DNA of 38,654 nt from Candidatus Merdivicinus faecavium (lineage in GTDB: Bacteria; Bacillota; Clostridia; Oscillospirales; Ruminococcaceae): contig DVKD01000031.1 in the NCBI GenBank assembly GCA_018716285.1, forward strand, positions 1 through 38,654, written 5' to 3'. A program made the position numbers and the translations under genes. Each line of letters starts with the position of its first letter. The stretch's first letter is position 1. A model generated the notes under the pieces. That model worked only from the letters and a program-made list of their open reading frames with translations. It was not told the origin of the DNA and did not search any database. Positions 5,742-13,875 of the stretch are shown piece after piece.

Positions 5742-7820
5742 CTATGAAAGAATCCCCAGCGCACATACGTACAGGGTCAAATCCTCCGTCATATAGACTC
5801 CCATCGCCGCCGTATCAAAAAGGCTTCCGTCGTCGCGCACAGGGGCGAAAACCTCCGCGATGACTTCGGCCTCAAATTCGTCGATATTGTCCTGGTCGTA
5901 TTTCTGAAGCCAGATGTAGCCGTTGGACCAGTCCACATACTCCTCGCTTAAGGCGGTGGTCCAGCTTTCGCCGTCCGGGCGGGTGGTCCCGAAGGTATCG
6001 GCCTGCTCTTTCGCGAGGGTCCAGGCGGCGCGCGTCAGTTCATAGGAGGTCGCTGACATCCGTTCCAGCCCGCTTTCTTCCCGCAATTCGTTGACGGCTG
6101 CGACCAGCTCGTTGGTAAATTCCAGACTGAAATACAGGGCGTTGAAGTAGTCGGCGTCTTCGTAATCGACAAGGTAGGGTTCGCCGTCCTGTTCCTTGTA
6201 AAAGCTTACATAGATTTCGCTCATAATGCCGCTCATGGAGGGCGCAAAACCGCAGTCAAAGGGGATCACGAGCATTTCCAGGGTGCCGCGGTTGTAGGCG
6301 ATCGCGTTGCGGCTGATGTAGGTCACCGGCAGCCCTCCCATCGAGGGCTGCAGCGCCGTGCTGTCCAGACCGCGCGGGATGTCCCAAAGGACACAGCGGT
6401 CCCGGTCGGTCCCGACGTAGACCATCCCGCCGCGATAATCGTTGATATAAATCGTCTCCGCCAATCCATCGCCGGTGTCTTCCCCGCGCCGTACAACGGC
6501 AATGCCGTCGGGAATCTGGTCCTCGTGAGGGGAATCCTCCATCAGCATGACCGCCCGCAGGTTCGGGTTTCCGTCGAAAAATCCCTCCGGAAGGGAGCCG
6601 ATCTGCGCGCCATAGAGCGATCCGTAAAGGCGGATCCATGCGGAATCATTCTGATTGAGGGAAACCGGCATCAGCATGCCGTCCCGGTATTCATACTGAA
6701 TATTCCCATCGTTCAGTTCCGTCTGGGTGGCGTTGGTCAGGAAGGCGTAGGACACATAGTCCTCCTCTTCGCTGTACGGCCCGCAGCCTGCGCTGAGGCC
6801 GATGCGCTCGTTCAGAAGGGCCGCCTCCGGGTCTGTTTCATGTGTCAGGATGGAGGCGAGCAGCTCCTCGTACATTTCCTCCACGCTGGCGCCGTGCCAG
6901 TGGTAGTGCTGGGCAAAGTGATATTCCACCCCTGCCTCCGCCAGGGCGGTCTTGCCGTCGGAAGAATCCGGGCGGGCAGAGGAGTAACTCTCCCCCAGTT
7001 CCTCCATGCGCACCCGGGCGGCCCGGATGATATCCATATCCGGCTCAATGCGCAGGTCGATGCCTGCCGCGGCCCGCTGCTCGTTGATCCGGTTGGCGGC
7101 ATCCACCGTCAAAATGTAATCGGCCAGCAGGCTGTCCTCCGGATAGGTGAGCTCCGGGATTGCCTGGAGGGCGGGGAACATCTCCGGCGGGAAGCTGATA
7201 TTCTCGTGGAGGACCAGCGTTTCCAGGTCTGCCGCCTCGTCCAGCGCGGCGGCGTCCATGCGGGTGACCAGCGAAACGCCCACCGCTTCCGGCACCTCAT
7301 AGGAGGATACGCCGGCCGGAACCGACAGCAGGACCGCTTCGCTCCCCTCGTCCAGCAGGCCGAACAGCGCGCCGCTTTCATCCGCATGGATGCCGGTCAG
7401 GACGCTTTCCCCATACGCCTCCCCGCTGCGCAGCACCCGGCAGCCCTCCGGCAAGCCGGCGACCTCCAGCCCCGCAGGAAGCAGCGCATAGCGGAGGGTC
7501 GTGCATTCCGACAGCGCGCCTTCGCTCACCTCCACCCCGTCCGGCAGCGTCAGGGCGACGACCCCGTCCGGAATGGCGCCGTCCTCAATTCCGGTCACCA
7601 GGCAGGCGTCCATCCCGAAGGGGATATTCAGATTGACGCCATCCAATTCGCAGCCGGTGATAACGGCCTCCGCCCCGTTGACGACGCGGTAGCGGAAAGC
7701 GCCGTCCTCCGAAGTGCGTTCCTGTGCGCCGCAGCCGGCCAGCAGGCAGACAAGGGCGAGACAGGCGGCAGCGGCGCAGAGGGCCAGCCTCCGGTATGGA
7801 AAATTCTGCAGCTTCAGCAT
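5742..7820 (-). CDS. Large lipoprotein with LRR-like region and two CAP-like domains
   Basis: 692 residues from ATG 7820, which has AAGGAGG seven bases upstream; the GTG at 7841 is inferior. Residues ~10-31 form a lipoprotein signal ending in LLAGC (Cys ~31). Next comes a BspA/LRR_5-like region (ITGCELDGVNLNIP, GIEDGAIPDGVVALTLPDGV). Then come two CAP/SCP-like segments: one from ~240 (AANRINEQRAAAGI ... ARPDSSDGKTAL) and one at the C-terminus (LVAAVNELREESGL ... TTRPDGESWTTAL ... AMGVYM). CAP domains usually carry a His/Glu set that these copies only partly keep. A second LRR-like stretch lies between them. It is probably a surface protein for adhesion or protein binding. It has its own promoter (7901-7929). 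Confidence 0.7.
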   Translation of the reverse strand: MLKLQNFPYRRLALCAAAACLALVCLLAGCGAQERTSEDGAFRYRVVNGAEAVITGCELDGVNLNIPFGMDACLVTGIEDGAIPDGVVALTLPDGVEVSEGALSECTTLRYALLPAGLEVAGLPEGCRVLRSGEAYGESVLTGIHADESGALFGLLDEGSEAVLLSVPAGVSSYEVPEAVGVSLVTRMDAAALDEAADLETLVLHENISFPPEMFPALQAIPELTYPEDSLLADYILTVDAANRINEQRAAAGIDLRIEPDMDIIRAARVRMEELGESYSSARPDSSDGKTALAEAGVEYHFAQHYHWHGASVEEMYEELLASILTHETDPEAALLNERIGLSAGCGPYSEEEDYVSYAFLTNATQTELNDGNIQYEYRDGMLMPVSLNQNDSAWIRLYGSLYGAQIGSLPEGFFDGNPNLRAVMLMEDSPHEDQIPDGIAVVRRGEDTGDGLAETIYINDYRGGMVYVGTDRDRCVLWDIPRGLDSTALQPSMGGLPVTYISRNAIAYNRGTLEMLVIPFDCGFAPSMSGIMSEIYVSFYKEQDGEPYLVDYEDADYFNALYFSLEFTNELVAAVNELREESGLERMSATSYELTRAAWTLAKEQADTFGTTRPDGESWTTALSEEYVDWSNGYIWLQKYDQDNIDEFEAEVIAEVFAPVRDDGSLFDTAAMGVYMTEDLTLYVCALGILS

Positions 7821-7900
7821 TGGGTTTCCTCCTTTTTTCACGTTGTGTTGCCCACATTTTCCATTCAGAACGGTTCGGCATCCCGCCCTGTTTTATTAAT

Positions 7901-7929
7901 ATTATACCAGATCCTGCGGGTTTTGGCAA
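7901..7929 (-). promoter_or_regulatory. Promoter of the LRR/CAP lipoprotein gene
   Basis: On the minus strand TTGCCA (7929-7924), a 17-bp spacer and a perfect TATAAT (7906-7901). The leader is ~75 bases. The rest of 7930-8213 shows no RNA gene or clear ORF. I could not find a convincing plus-strand promoter for the gene at 8214. Confidence 0.65.
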
Positions 7930-8213
7930 TCAATTGTCGGAATCGAGGCTGGTACGCCGTCAAAATGTCCGCGCTCTGCTTCACATGATTCCGGCCGCTT
8001 TCATCTATTTGTGCTGGAATGCCGCGGCCAAAGGAATAAACGCCGAATATGACCTGCATGATGGAAAAGCTTTAATTTCCGACGGCGCCCAAATGACGGA
8101 AGAATACCCGCTGAGGGCGGGATCTTTTGATCCACGGCTTGCCGGCGTCTGGAAGAAAAATACATGTTCTGCAATGATTCCCCCAACTGACAACCCGAAA
8201 GGAGAGAACTGCC

Positions 8214-8972
8214 TTGGAAAGCAAAACAATCCAGACAGAAACCTATTCCGCGTATCAGAAGCGGATCCAGGAGCTCGTATGCTGCCGCGCCTGCTTCCCG
8301 CCGGAGACCGAATGGCTTGCAACATCTCCCGGACTGCAGCAGAAATTTGACGCCGGCGGCGCCTTCCGGAATTTTTACGGAGACACCGTTGTATTCCCGC
8401 TCCCGGAGGACGGCAGGCAGTTTCTGCAGGAAATCCAGACGGCCCTGTATCATTTGTCCGGAGAAATGCTGTCGGAACCCCTCCCGGCAGATACCATGCA
8501 CATCACCCTTCATGACCTCTGCGCCTCCCCTTCCCATCAGGAAATGAAAGCAGCGGCGGCATCGCATTCGGCGCAAATATGGGAAAAGCTGTCTGCCGCA
8601 AAAAGCATGGGGCCGGTCTGTTTGTCCGCGCGGGGCATGGTAAGTATGGTGTCCAGCTCCATCGTCATGCTGTTTGCGCCGGCGTCGGAAGCCGATTATG
8701 ATACGGTGCAGGATATGTACGCGCGCTTCGACGAAATATGCCCTCTCCCCTATCCGCTGACGCTGCACTGCACCCTGGCCTATTATAAGCCGGGGTCTTA
8801 CCCTCCCGAAAGATGGAACGGGCTGTATCGGTTTATCAGGCAATGGAACGAGCAGCATCTGGACGAAGCCCGGTTTACGCTGGACAGCGGCAGGATCGAG
8901 TATCAGTTTTTCAGTTCCATGCGCCACTACAAAAGCGTTTTTGGCGGGTCAGATGCTTTTGGCCGCCGGTAA
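8214..8972 (+). CDS. 2H phosphoesterase superfamily protein
   Basis: 252 residues starting at TTG 8214, the only start matching the AAAGGAGAG site eight bases upstream. Two HxT motifs define the 2H superfamily (LigT, 2'-5' RNA ligase and cyclic phosphodiesterase relatives): H96-I-T98 in MHITLHDL and H185-C-T187 in LHCTLAYYKP, each at the end of a strand and at the usual spacing. The Y-G-D-T-V-V-F-P-L stretch (~55-63) fits the first core strand. Family members cleave 2',3'-cyclic or 2'-5' phosphodiester bonds. The substrate here is unknown. It stands alone between divergent and convergent neighbours and has no signal peptide, so it is cytoplasmic. Confidence 0.7.
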   Translation: MESKTIQTETYSAYQKRIQELVCCRACFPPETEWLATSPGLQQKFDAGGAFRNFYGDTVVFPLPEDGRQFLQEIQTALYHLSGEMLSEPLPADTMHITLHDLCASPSHQEMKAAAASHSAQIWEKLSAAKSMGPVCLSARGMVSMVSSSIVMLFAPASEADYDTVQDMYARFDEICPLPYPLTLHCTLAYYKPGSYPPERWNGLYRFIRQWNEQHLDEARFTLDSGRIEYQFFSSMRHYKSVFGGSDAFGRR

Positions 8973-9030
8973 GCGGCTTTACGGGTGCGGATGCCGTGCC
9001 GCAGGAGAAGCGGGGGCATGCTGAACGCGG

Positions 9031-9083
9031 AAAAAACAATAACGGCAGAACAAACGCCTGGCGGCATCTGTTTTGCCGTTATT
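9031..9083 (-). terminator. Rho-independent terminator of the fucosidase/LacI operon
   Basis: AATAACGGCA (9038-9047) pairs with TGCCGTTATT (9074-9083), and the stem extends inward with AACA/TGTT. Read on the minus strand the hairpin is followed by GTTTTTT, placing a terminator ~50 bases after the isomerase stop (9136). Confidence 0.75.
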
Positions 9084-9135
9084 TGCTTGTGACAGGGAGG
9101 CTGCCCTGCCTTCCCGGCAGGCGCTTTGGACGGTT

Positions 9136-10026
9136 TCAGGGCATCGCCTCAAACTGCCGCTTTAACGCGCAGCCGATCTGATAGAGCAAAGACAGCGCGG
9201 CGTCCTGGCAGCTGAGCGGAAGGCGCCGCACGAGCGTATGTGCCTCGAAGGTGAGCTCGCCCGCGTAGGAAATGTCGCGGAGGCCCTGCAAAACATTTCC
9301 CCATTCGATCGTTCCATAAAAAGGCGCAGTATGCTGATCCGTACACCCATCGTTGTCCTGGATGTGGAGCACTTTCAGGCGGTCCCCTATTTTGCGAAGC
9401 TCCGCGCGCTGATCGACTCCCTGGATATGCGCATGCCCGGTATCCCAGCAGATCCCCACCCGGCTGCTGTGAAAGCTGTCCGCCAGATCAATCAGGTCGT
9501 CCGTATTGGCGCAATATCTGCCGCCCTGGCCCAGGCCAAACCGGTCGCTCATATTTTCCAGGGCGATGCCAACCCCGAGCTTTTCAGCCGCTTCGACCAG
9601 CGGGTCAAAAAAGCGGCGGTTCGCCTCTTTTAAAGCATGGACATGCGATTTGGATTGGAAATCCCCCGCAAAGCTCCCCGCATGGTAAACCACCCACGGG
9701 ATCGACAGCGCGGCGGCAGCTTCGAGCGAGGGGATGCACATACCGCGCAGATGGTCGCCGCGGGGCCCTTCTTCAAAAATGTTGAAGAGCGGGCCATGCG
9801 CCTGATTCAGGGTGACGCCGAACTTTCCGGCGAAATCCCCGATTTCCTGCACCCAATTCTGCCATTCCTGCGGGGAGGCAGGGAAGAGCCCGTTTCCGGA
9901 GGGCATATCGACCCAGTCGGAAATGTTGATATCCATATGGCGGAAGCCCGCGTCATAAACGCGCTTCATCTGCGCGCTCACCGGACCCTGTCCGAAGAAA
10001 ACGTTAATGGAAGTGGAAACATTCAT
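9136..10026 (-). CDS. Sugar-phosphate isomerase/epimerase, TIM-barrel (xylose isomerase-like) family
   Basis: 296 residues from ATG 10026, with AAAGGAGG upstream. The fold is the AP-endonuclease-2/xylose-isomerase-like TIM barrel. The usual divalent metal ligands can be placed at E157 (ALENMSD), D195/H198 (WDTGHAH), H221 (LHIQDND) and E261 (LTFEAH). The N-terminal MDINISDW strand and H77 (NQAHGP) fit known ketose epimerases and isomerases. It is the last gene of the operon headed by the GH29 fucosidase. A role as aldose/ketose isomerase or epimerase for the sugar handled by the kinase and dehydrogenase is likely. The exact substrate cannot be read from sequence. Confidence 0.75.
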   Translation of the reverse strand: MNVSTSINVFFGQGPVSAQMKRVYDAGFRHMDINISDWVDMPSGNGLFPASPQEWQNWVQEIGDFAGKFGVTLNQAHGPLFNIFEEGPRGDHLRGMCIPSLEAAAALSIPWVVYHAGSFAGDFQSKSHVHALKEANRRFFDPLVEAAEKLGVGIALENMSDRFGLGQGGRYCANTDDLIDLADSFHSSRVGICWDTGHAHIQGVDQRAELRKIGDRLKVLHIQDNDGCTDQHTAPFYGTIEWGNVLQGLRDISYAGELTFEAHTLVRRLPLSCQDAALSLLYQIGCALKRQFEAMP

Positions 10027-10155
10027 GCCGATTCCTCCTTTCGTTTGGCATGACATTGCGTTTGTAAATGCGGCAGCCTGGAAGGATGCGGCGCAGGTCC
10101 TTAAGCGCCTTTTGGGGAAAAAAGGCCGCCTGAAAAAAGATCCGTACGCGCCCGT

Positions 10156-11169
10156 CTACCTAGTAATGGTTCCGTCCAGATCCCAAAGGTCCTGCCAGCC
10201 CGCGGCGCCGGGCCACAGGAACACCTGGCCCTTAATCAGGCGGCAGTTTTTGTCAACGGATTTTAAAACCGCCATCTCTTCTTCTGTCAGCGGGTCCTCC
10301 ACGGTGCAGCGGAGGTTGCTGACAAAATGATCCTCGTGAACCGAAAATGGGATGGGGATCTGGCCGCGCTGGACCGCCCATTTGAGGCAGACGACAGCGG
10401 GGTGGACGTTGTGGACCCTGGCAATCTCCACCAGCTCCGGGACCTGAAGATCCGCAATATCGTCCTCCGTTTTATCCCGGTCGGGACGATTGGGGGAACC
10501 GATGGGGCAGAAGCCGACCGGCTGGATCCCCCGCTCCGCGCAGTAGTCATAAAGCTCCGGCTGCTGGAAACAGGGGTGCAGCTCCATTTCGATCAGGGCG
10601 GGCTTCACCCGGCAGAGGGGCAGCACCGCTTCCAGCTTCGGGATTGTCATGTTGGACATCCCGATATTCCGCGCCAGGCCCATATCGTGGATGCGCTCCA
10701 GCTGGCGCCAGGTTGCCATAAATTCCGCAACGGAGAAGGGCTTGGAGTCCGGGTTGCGGGAGTCGCCGTCACATCCCGGCACATGGTAGTTGGGGAAGGG
10801 CCAGTGGAGGAAATAGGTGTCGACATAGTCCAGCTGCAGATCCTTTAAGGTTTTGGCCAGGGAAAGCAGGACGTCCCCTTTCCCGTGCATATCGTTCCAG
10901 ACCTTGGAGGTGATATGCAGCTCTTCCCGCCTGACAACGCCTTCCGCAAACGCCTGTGCAAACACCCGTCCGATCTGTTCTTCATTTCCATAAACGGAAG
11001 CACAGTCAAACAGCCGGTACCCGCAGCGGATGGCGCCTGCCACCGCGCTGGAAACCTGGTCCGGCGCAAACCGGTCCGAGCCAAAGGTCCCCATGCCAAT
11101 GCAGGGGATCTCCTCGCCGGTATAGAGTTTCCGCTTGGGGACGCGCCTGGGGTCGATAAAGTTTTCCAT
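10156..11169 (-). CDS. Aldo/keto reductase
   Basis: 337 residues, ATG at 11169. All four catalytic residues of the aldo/keto reductase family are visible: D55 (LFDCASVYGNE), Y60, K89 (TSKVW) and H122 (YFLHWP). The barrel continues with IGMSN and the C-terminal NAD(P)H-binding stretch (PIPFSVHEDHFVSN, a variant of the usual IPGS). Such enzymes reduce aldoses or other carbonyls with NAD(P)H, or run in reverse. It lies ~67 bases downstream of the dehydrogenase gene and ~130 bases before the isomerase gene. The pairing with a zinc alcohol dehydrogenase suggests an aldose-to-alditol-to-ketose step, which is inference. Confidence 0.85.
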   Translation of the reverse strand: MENFIDPRRVPKRKLYTGEEIPCIGMGTFGSDRFAPDQVSSAVAGAIRCGYRLFDCASVYGNEEQIGRVFAQAFAEGVVRREELHITSKVWNDMHGKGDVLLSLAKTLKDLQLDYVDTYFLHWPFPNYHVPGCDGDSRNPDSKPFSVAEFMATWRQLERIHDMGLARNIGMSNMTIPKLEAVLPLCRVKPALIEMELHPCFQQPELYDYCAERGIQPVGFCPIGSPNRPDRDKTEDDIADLQVPELVEIARVHNVHPAVVCLKWAVQRGQIPIPFSVHEDHFVSNLRCTVEDPLTEEEMAVLKSVDKNCRLIKGQVFLWPGAAGWQDLWDLDGTITR

Positions 11170-11236
11170 AACAACGCTCCTTTACTTGATTCTGCGCACA
11201 AATGCCCGCACGCGGTATGCAGGGCGGCTGCCGCAG

Positions 11237-12295
11237 TTATTCTGCCTTCTCCGGATTGACCAGCATGATCTTCCCCTTCACTTCGCCCGGGATTTTATAG
11301 AGGGCGAAGGCCTTGTCCGCTTCGGACATGGGGAAGGTTTTATAAATCAGGGCCGGGTCAAATTTCAGCTGGCCGGTGGCAAAATAATGGGCGGTCAAAT
11401 CCCACTCGCGGCCCGGAAAGGGCGCGGAATAGCTCATCCAGGAGCCGGTGAGCAGGAACTCCTTCCGGTTCATGTTTTCCCACATCTTGGGGGTAAAGGT
11501 CATATCCACATGGGGGGTGCCGATAAAGCAGACATGCGCCTTGTTGGCCGCCAGTTCAAACCCCATCTGCATGGTGGCAGGATTCCCGGCGGTTTCAAAC
11601 ACATAGCCAAAGCCTTTCCCGCCGGTAATCGCCATCGCTTTTTCCAGAAAACCTTCTTCCCTGGTATTGATTACCTCCGGGATTCCCAGACGTCTGGCCA
11701 GTTCCAGCCGGGAATCCACAATATCGAATACCACGACCTTTTTGGCCCCGAAAATATTGGCCCACTGGGCGGTGAACATCCCGATGGTGCCGCCGCCCAA
11801 AACAGCCACATACTCCCCGCCTTTGTAATCGTTGCAGAACAGGCCGTGCAGGGCCACAGTGGACGGTTCAAACATGGCCGCCTGCTCGTACGGAATGGAC
11901 GGGTCATATTTCACCGCATTCTGTTCCGGGATCACCACATAATCCGCAAAGCTGCCCTGCTCCCGGGAACCGATAAAGCTGTAGTGCCTGCATAGGGAGA
12001 AATTCCCCTTCTGGCAGTCGCTGCATTTCATACAGGGCAGCAGCGGCGCGCCGGAAACCGTATCCCCCACCTTTACCCTGGTGACGCCTTCCCCGATTTC
12101 CACCACGTCGCCGGAAAATTCGTGCCCCAGCACTACCGGGTAAAAATGCGCGCCGTTGTGGAGGACGCGGGGGATGTCGGAACCGCAGATGCCTGTTGCC
12201 CGGACCCGGACCTTCACCATGCCGGGGCCGGCTGCCGGGGTTTGATAGTCGTCGTATCGGATGTCTTCATTTCCATAAAGGACTGCTGCTTTCAT
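11237..12295 (-). CDS. Zinc-dependent sugar alcohol dehydrogenase (GatD/sorbitol dehydrogenase type)
   Basis: 352 residues. Catalytic zinc ligands C37 (TGICGSD), H58-E59 (LGHEFSG) and E143 (FEP) are present, together with the structural zinc cysteines C88, C91, C94 and C102. The Rossmann motif GGGTIG is at 167-172, followed by D195 (VVFDI), which favours NAD. The overall shape and the P-A-A-M-F-E-P-like stretch match galactitol-1-phosphate 5-dehydrogenase and related polyol dehydrogenases (COG1063). The ATG overlaps the stop of the FGGY kinase gene (ATGA at 12292-12295), so the two are translationally coupled. It probably interconverts a polyol or polyol phosphate and its ketose. Substrate not known. 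Confidence 0.85.
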   Translation of the reverse strand: MKAAVLYGNEDIRYDDYQTPAAGPGMVKVRVRATGICGSDIPRVLHNGAHFYPVVLGHEFSGDVVEIGEGVTRVKVGDTVSGAPLLPCMKCSDCQKGNFSLCRHYSFIGSREQGSFADYVVIPEQNAVKYDPSIPYEQAAMFEPSTVALHGLFCNDYKGGEYVAVLGGGTIGMFTAQWANIFGAKKVVVFDIVDSRLELARRLGIPEVINTREEGFLEKAMAITGGKGFGYVFETAGNPATMQMGFELAANKAHVCFIGTPHVDMTFTPKMWENMNRKEFLLTGSWMSYSAPFPGREWDLTAHYFATGQLKFDPALIYKTFPMSEADKAFALYKIPGEVKGKIMLVNPEKAE

Positions 12296-13821
12296 CGCTC
12301 TGACTCCTTTTTGCCCGCAGCCATAACCGGCTTCAGCTGCCGGTACAGCTCCAGGTAGATTTCATAATTTTTCTGATAAACGGGCGCAAGCTCCGGGTTG
12401 GGCAGGTACTCCCGCTTTACGGAGACTGTCCGCTCCACGGCTTCTTCAAAGGAACGGTACAGGCCGACACCCACCCCCGCCAGGATTGCCGCCCCCAGAG
12501 TGGTGGCGGTATCCGACGACGGGACCGCAATCTTTTTGCCGGTGACGTCCGCCTTCATCTGGGTCCAGAGCCGGCTGTTGGCGGCTCCCCCTATGGAGCG
12601 CAGCACGCTGACGGACGCCCCCGCCCTTTCCGCGATATCCAGATTGTGCCGCAGGGAAAACGCAACCCCTTCCAACCCGGCCCGGAGCATGTGCTCCCGG
12701 GATTTGGAGAAGTCCAGGCCGTAAAAGACCCCTTTGGCGTTTTCATCCCAGATGGGAGAGCGTTCTCCCGCCATATAGGGCAGGAAAACCACCCCCCCGG
12801 AACCGGCCGGAACCTTTTCCGCCGAACGGTCCAGTTCCTGAAAAGAGCTGGTGCCGTTTTTCCGGGCGGCTTCCCGCTCCGGCGCGCATAACTCCTCCTC
12901 CATCCAGCGGCAGACGCCGCCTCCCCCGACGGTCCCTCCCTGCAGAAGCCAGCGCCCCGGGACCACGTGGCTGCTGAGAATCAGGCTGGGGTCCGCCCGG
13001 TACCGGCTGATGCAGATGCTCATGCCGCCGGCCTGGCCGCCCTGTTCCTGGGTTTCCCCATCGTGCAGGACGCCGGCGCCCAGCGTCCCGCAGGCTGCGT
13101 CCAGCCCTCCCGCAGCAACCGGAGTCCCTTCCGGCAGGCCGCATTCCCGCGCAGCTTTTCCGGTAACGGTCCCCACCACCTGGTGGCAGTCGTAAATGGG
13201 CGGGAGGAGGGCGGGATTGATCCCCATTTTCCGGCACATTCCCTCATCCCAGCAGCCTTTGCGCATATCATAGCAGTGCAGGCCGTAGCCCTGGGATCTA
13301 TCCTGGCTCAAAACGCCGGTGAGCCGGTAAACGAGAAAGCTGTTCGATTGTAAAAAGCAAGCGGTTTTGGCGTAAATTTCCGGCTGTTCCCGCTGAAACC
13401 AGAGGATCTTGGGGAGCGTATAGCTGGGCTTTAACGGGTTCCCGCAGAGCGCAAAAATATTGTCCTCCCCAATTTCTCGCGACAGTTCCCGGCAGATTTC
13501 TAAAGCCCTGGTGTCAAACCAGATAGGGGTGCGGGCCAGCACCTTCCCATCCTCATCGACCGGGACGGCCGACCAGCTTTGGCCGCCAATGCCGACCCCG
13601 GCGATCCGGGCCGGGTCAATCCCGGAGCCCGACAGCATCCGGCGCACCGCCCTGCAGACAGCCTGCCACCATTCTTCCGGCTCCTGCTCCGCCCAGCCGG
13701 GATGCGGGTAGTAAACGGGGTAGGATTCATTTTGCTGCGCCAGCACACGGCCGCCCAGGTCGAACAGCGCGGTTTTGCATGCGGACGTCCCCAGGTCGAT
13801 CCCCAACAAAAGATTCCGCAA
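12292..13821 (-). CDS. FGGY-family carbohydrate kinase (xylulokinase-like)
   Basis: 509 residues, full length for the family. The ATP-site motif is D9-L-G-T-S13. YPHPGWAEQEPEEWW (38-52) is typical of xylulokinases. The catalytic base is D241 in GGLDAACGTLGAG, and the C-terminal GG.A.S..W.Q..AD signature is present (GGAANSRLWTQMKADV). FGGY kinases phosphorylate ketoses or polyols such as xylulose, fuculose, rhamnulose and ribulose. Here the neighbours (GH29 fucosidase, class II aldolase, polyol dehydrogenase) suggest a ketose-1-phosphate product, for example fuculose-1-phosphate, but xylulose cannot be excluded. An operator-like sequence (13839-13850) lies just ahead of its start. Confidence 0.85.
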   Translation of the reverse strand: MRNLLLGIDLGTSACKTALFDLGGRVLAQQNESYPVYYPHPGWAEQEPEEWWQAVCRAVRRMLSGSGIDPARIAGVGIGGQSWSAVPVDEDGKVLARTPIWFDTRALEICRELSREIGEDNIFALCGNPLKPSYTLPKILWFQREQPEIYAKTACFLQSNSFLVYRLTGVLSQDRSQGYGLHCYDMRKGCWDEGMCRKMGINPALLPPIYDCHQVVGTVTGKAARECGLPEGTPVAAGGLDAACGTLGAGVLHDGETQEQGGQAGGMSICISRYRADPSLILSSHVVPGRWLLQGGTVGGGGVCRWMEEELCAPEREAARKNGTSSFQELDRSAEKVPAGSGGVVFLPYMAGERSPIWDENAKGVFYGLDFSKSREHMLRAGLEGVAFSLRHNLDIAERAGASVSVLRSIGGAANSRLWTQMKADVTGKKIAVPSSDTATTLGAAILAGVGVGLYRSFEEAVERTVSVKREYLPNPELAPVYQKNYEIYLELYRQLKPVMAAGKKESER

Positions 13822-13838
13822 TCAAAGCACCTCCAGAA

Positions 13839-13850
13839 CGTAACGTTTCG
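13839..13850. promoter_or_regulatory. Internal LacI-type operator copy (CGTAACGTTTCG)
   Basis: One base away from the palindrome at 17285-17296, and the following CTTTTT is shared as well (17 of 19 bases match). It lies between the lacI stop and the kinase start, so the LacI protein could also control an internal start or act as a roadblock here. Confidence 0.45.
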
Positions 13851-13875
13851 CTTTTTGCGGCAAGGCCGCCCGGCC

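Noticed and set aside
6525-7988. Open plus-strand frame (~487 codons) opposite the LRR/CAP lipoprotein
   Set aside because: The minus strand has promoter, ribosome binding site, lipoprotein signal and domains; the plus frame has none.
10000-10014. AAAACGTTAATG near the start of the isomerase gene as another LacI operator
   Set aside because: Only the AACGTT core matches, it lies in coding sequence, and the flanking bases of the palindrome are missing.
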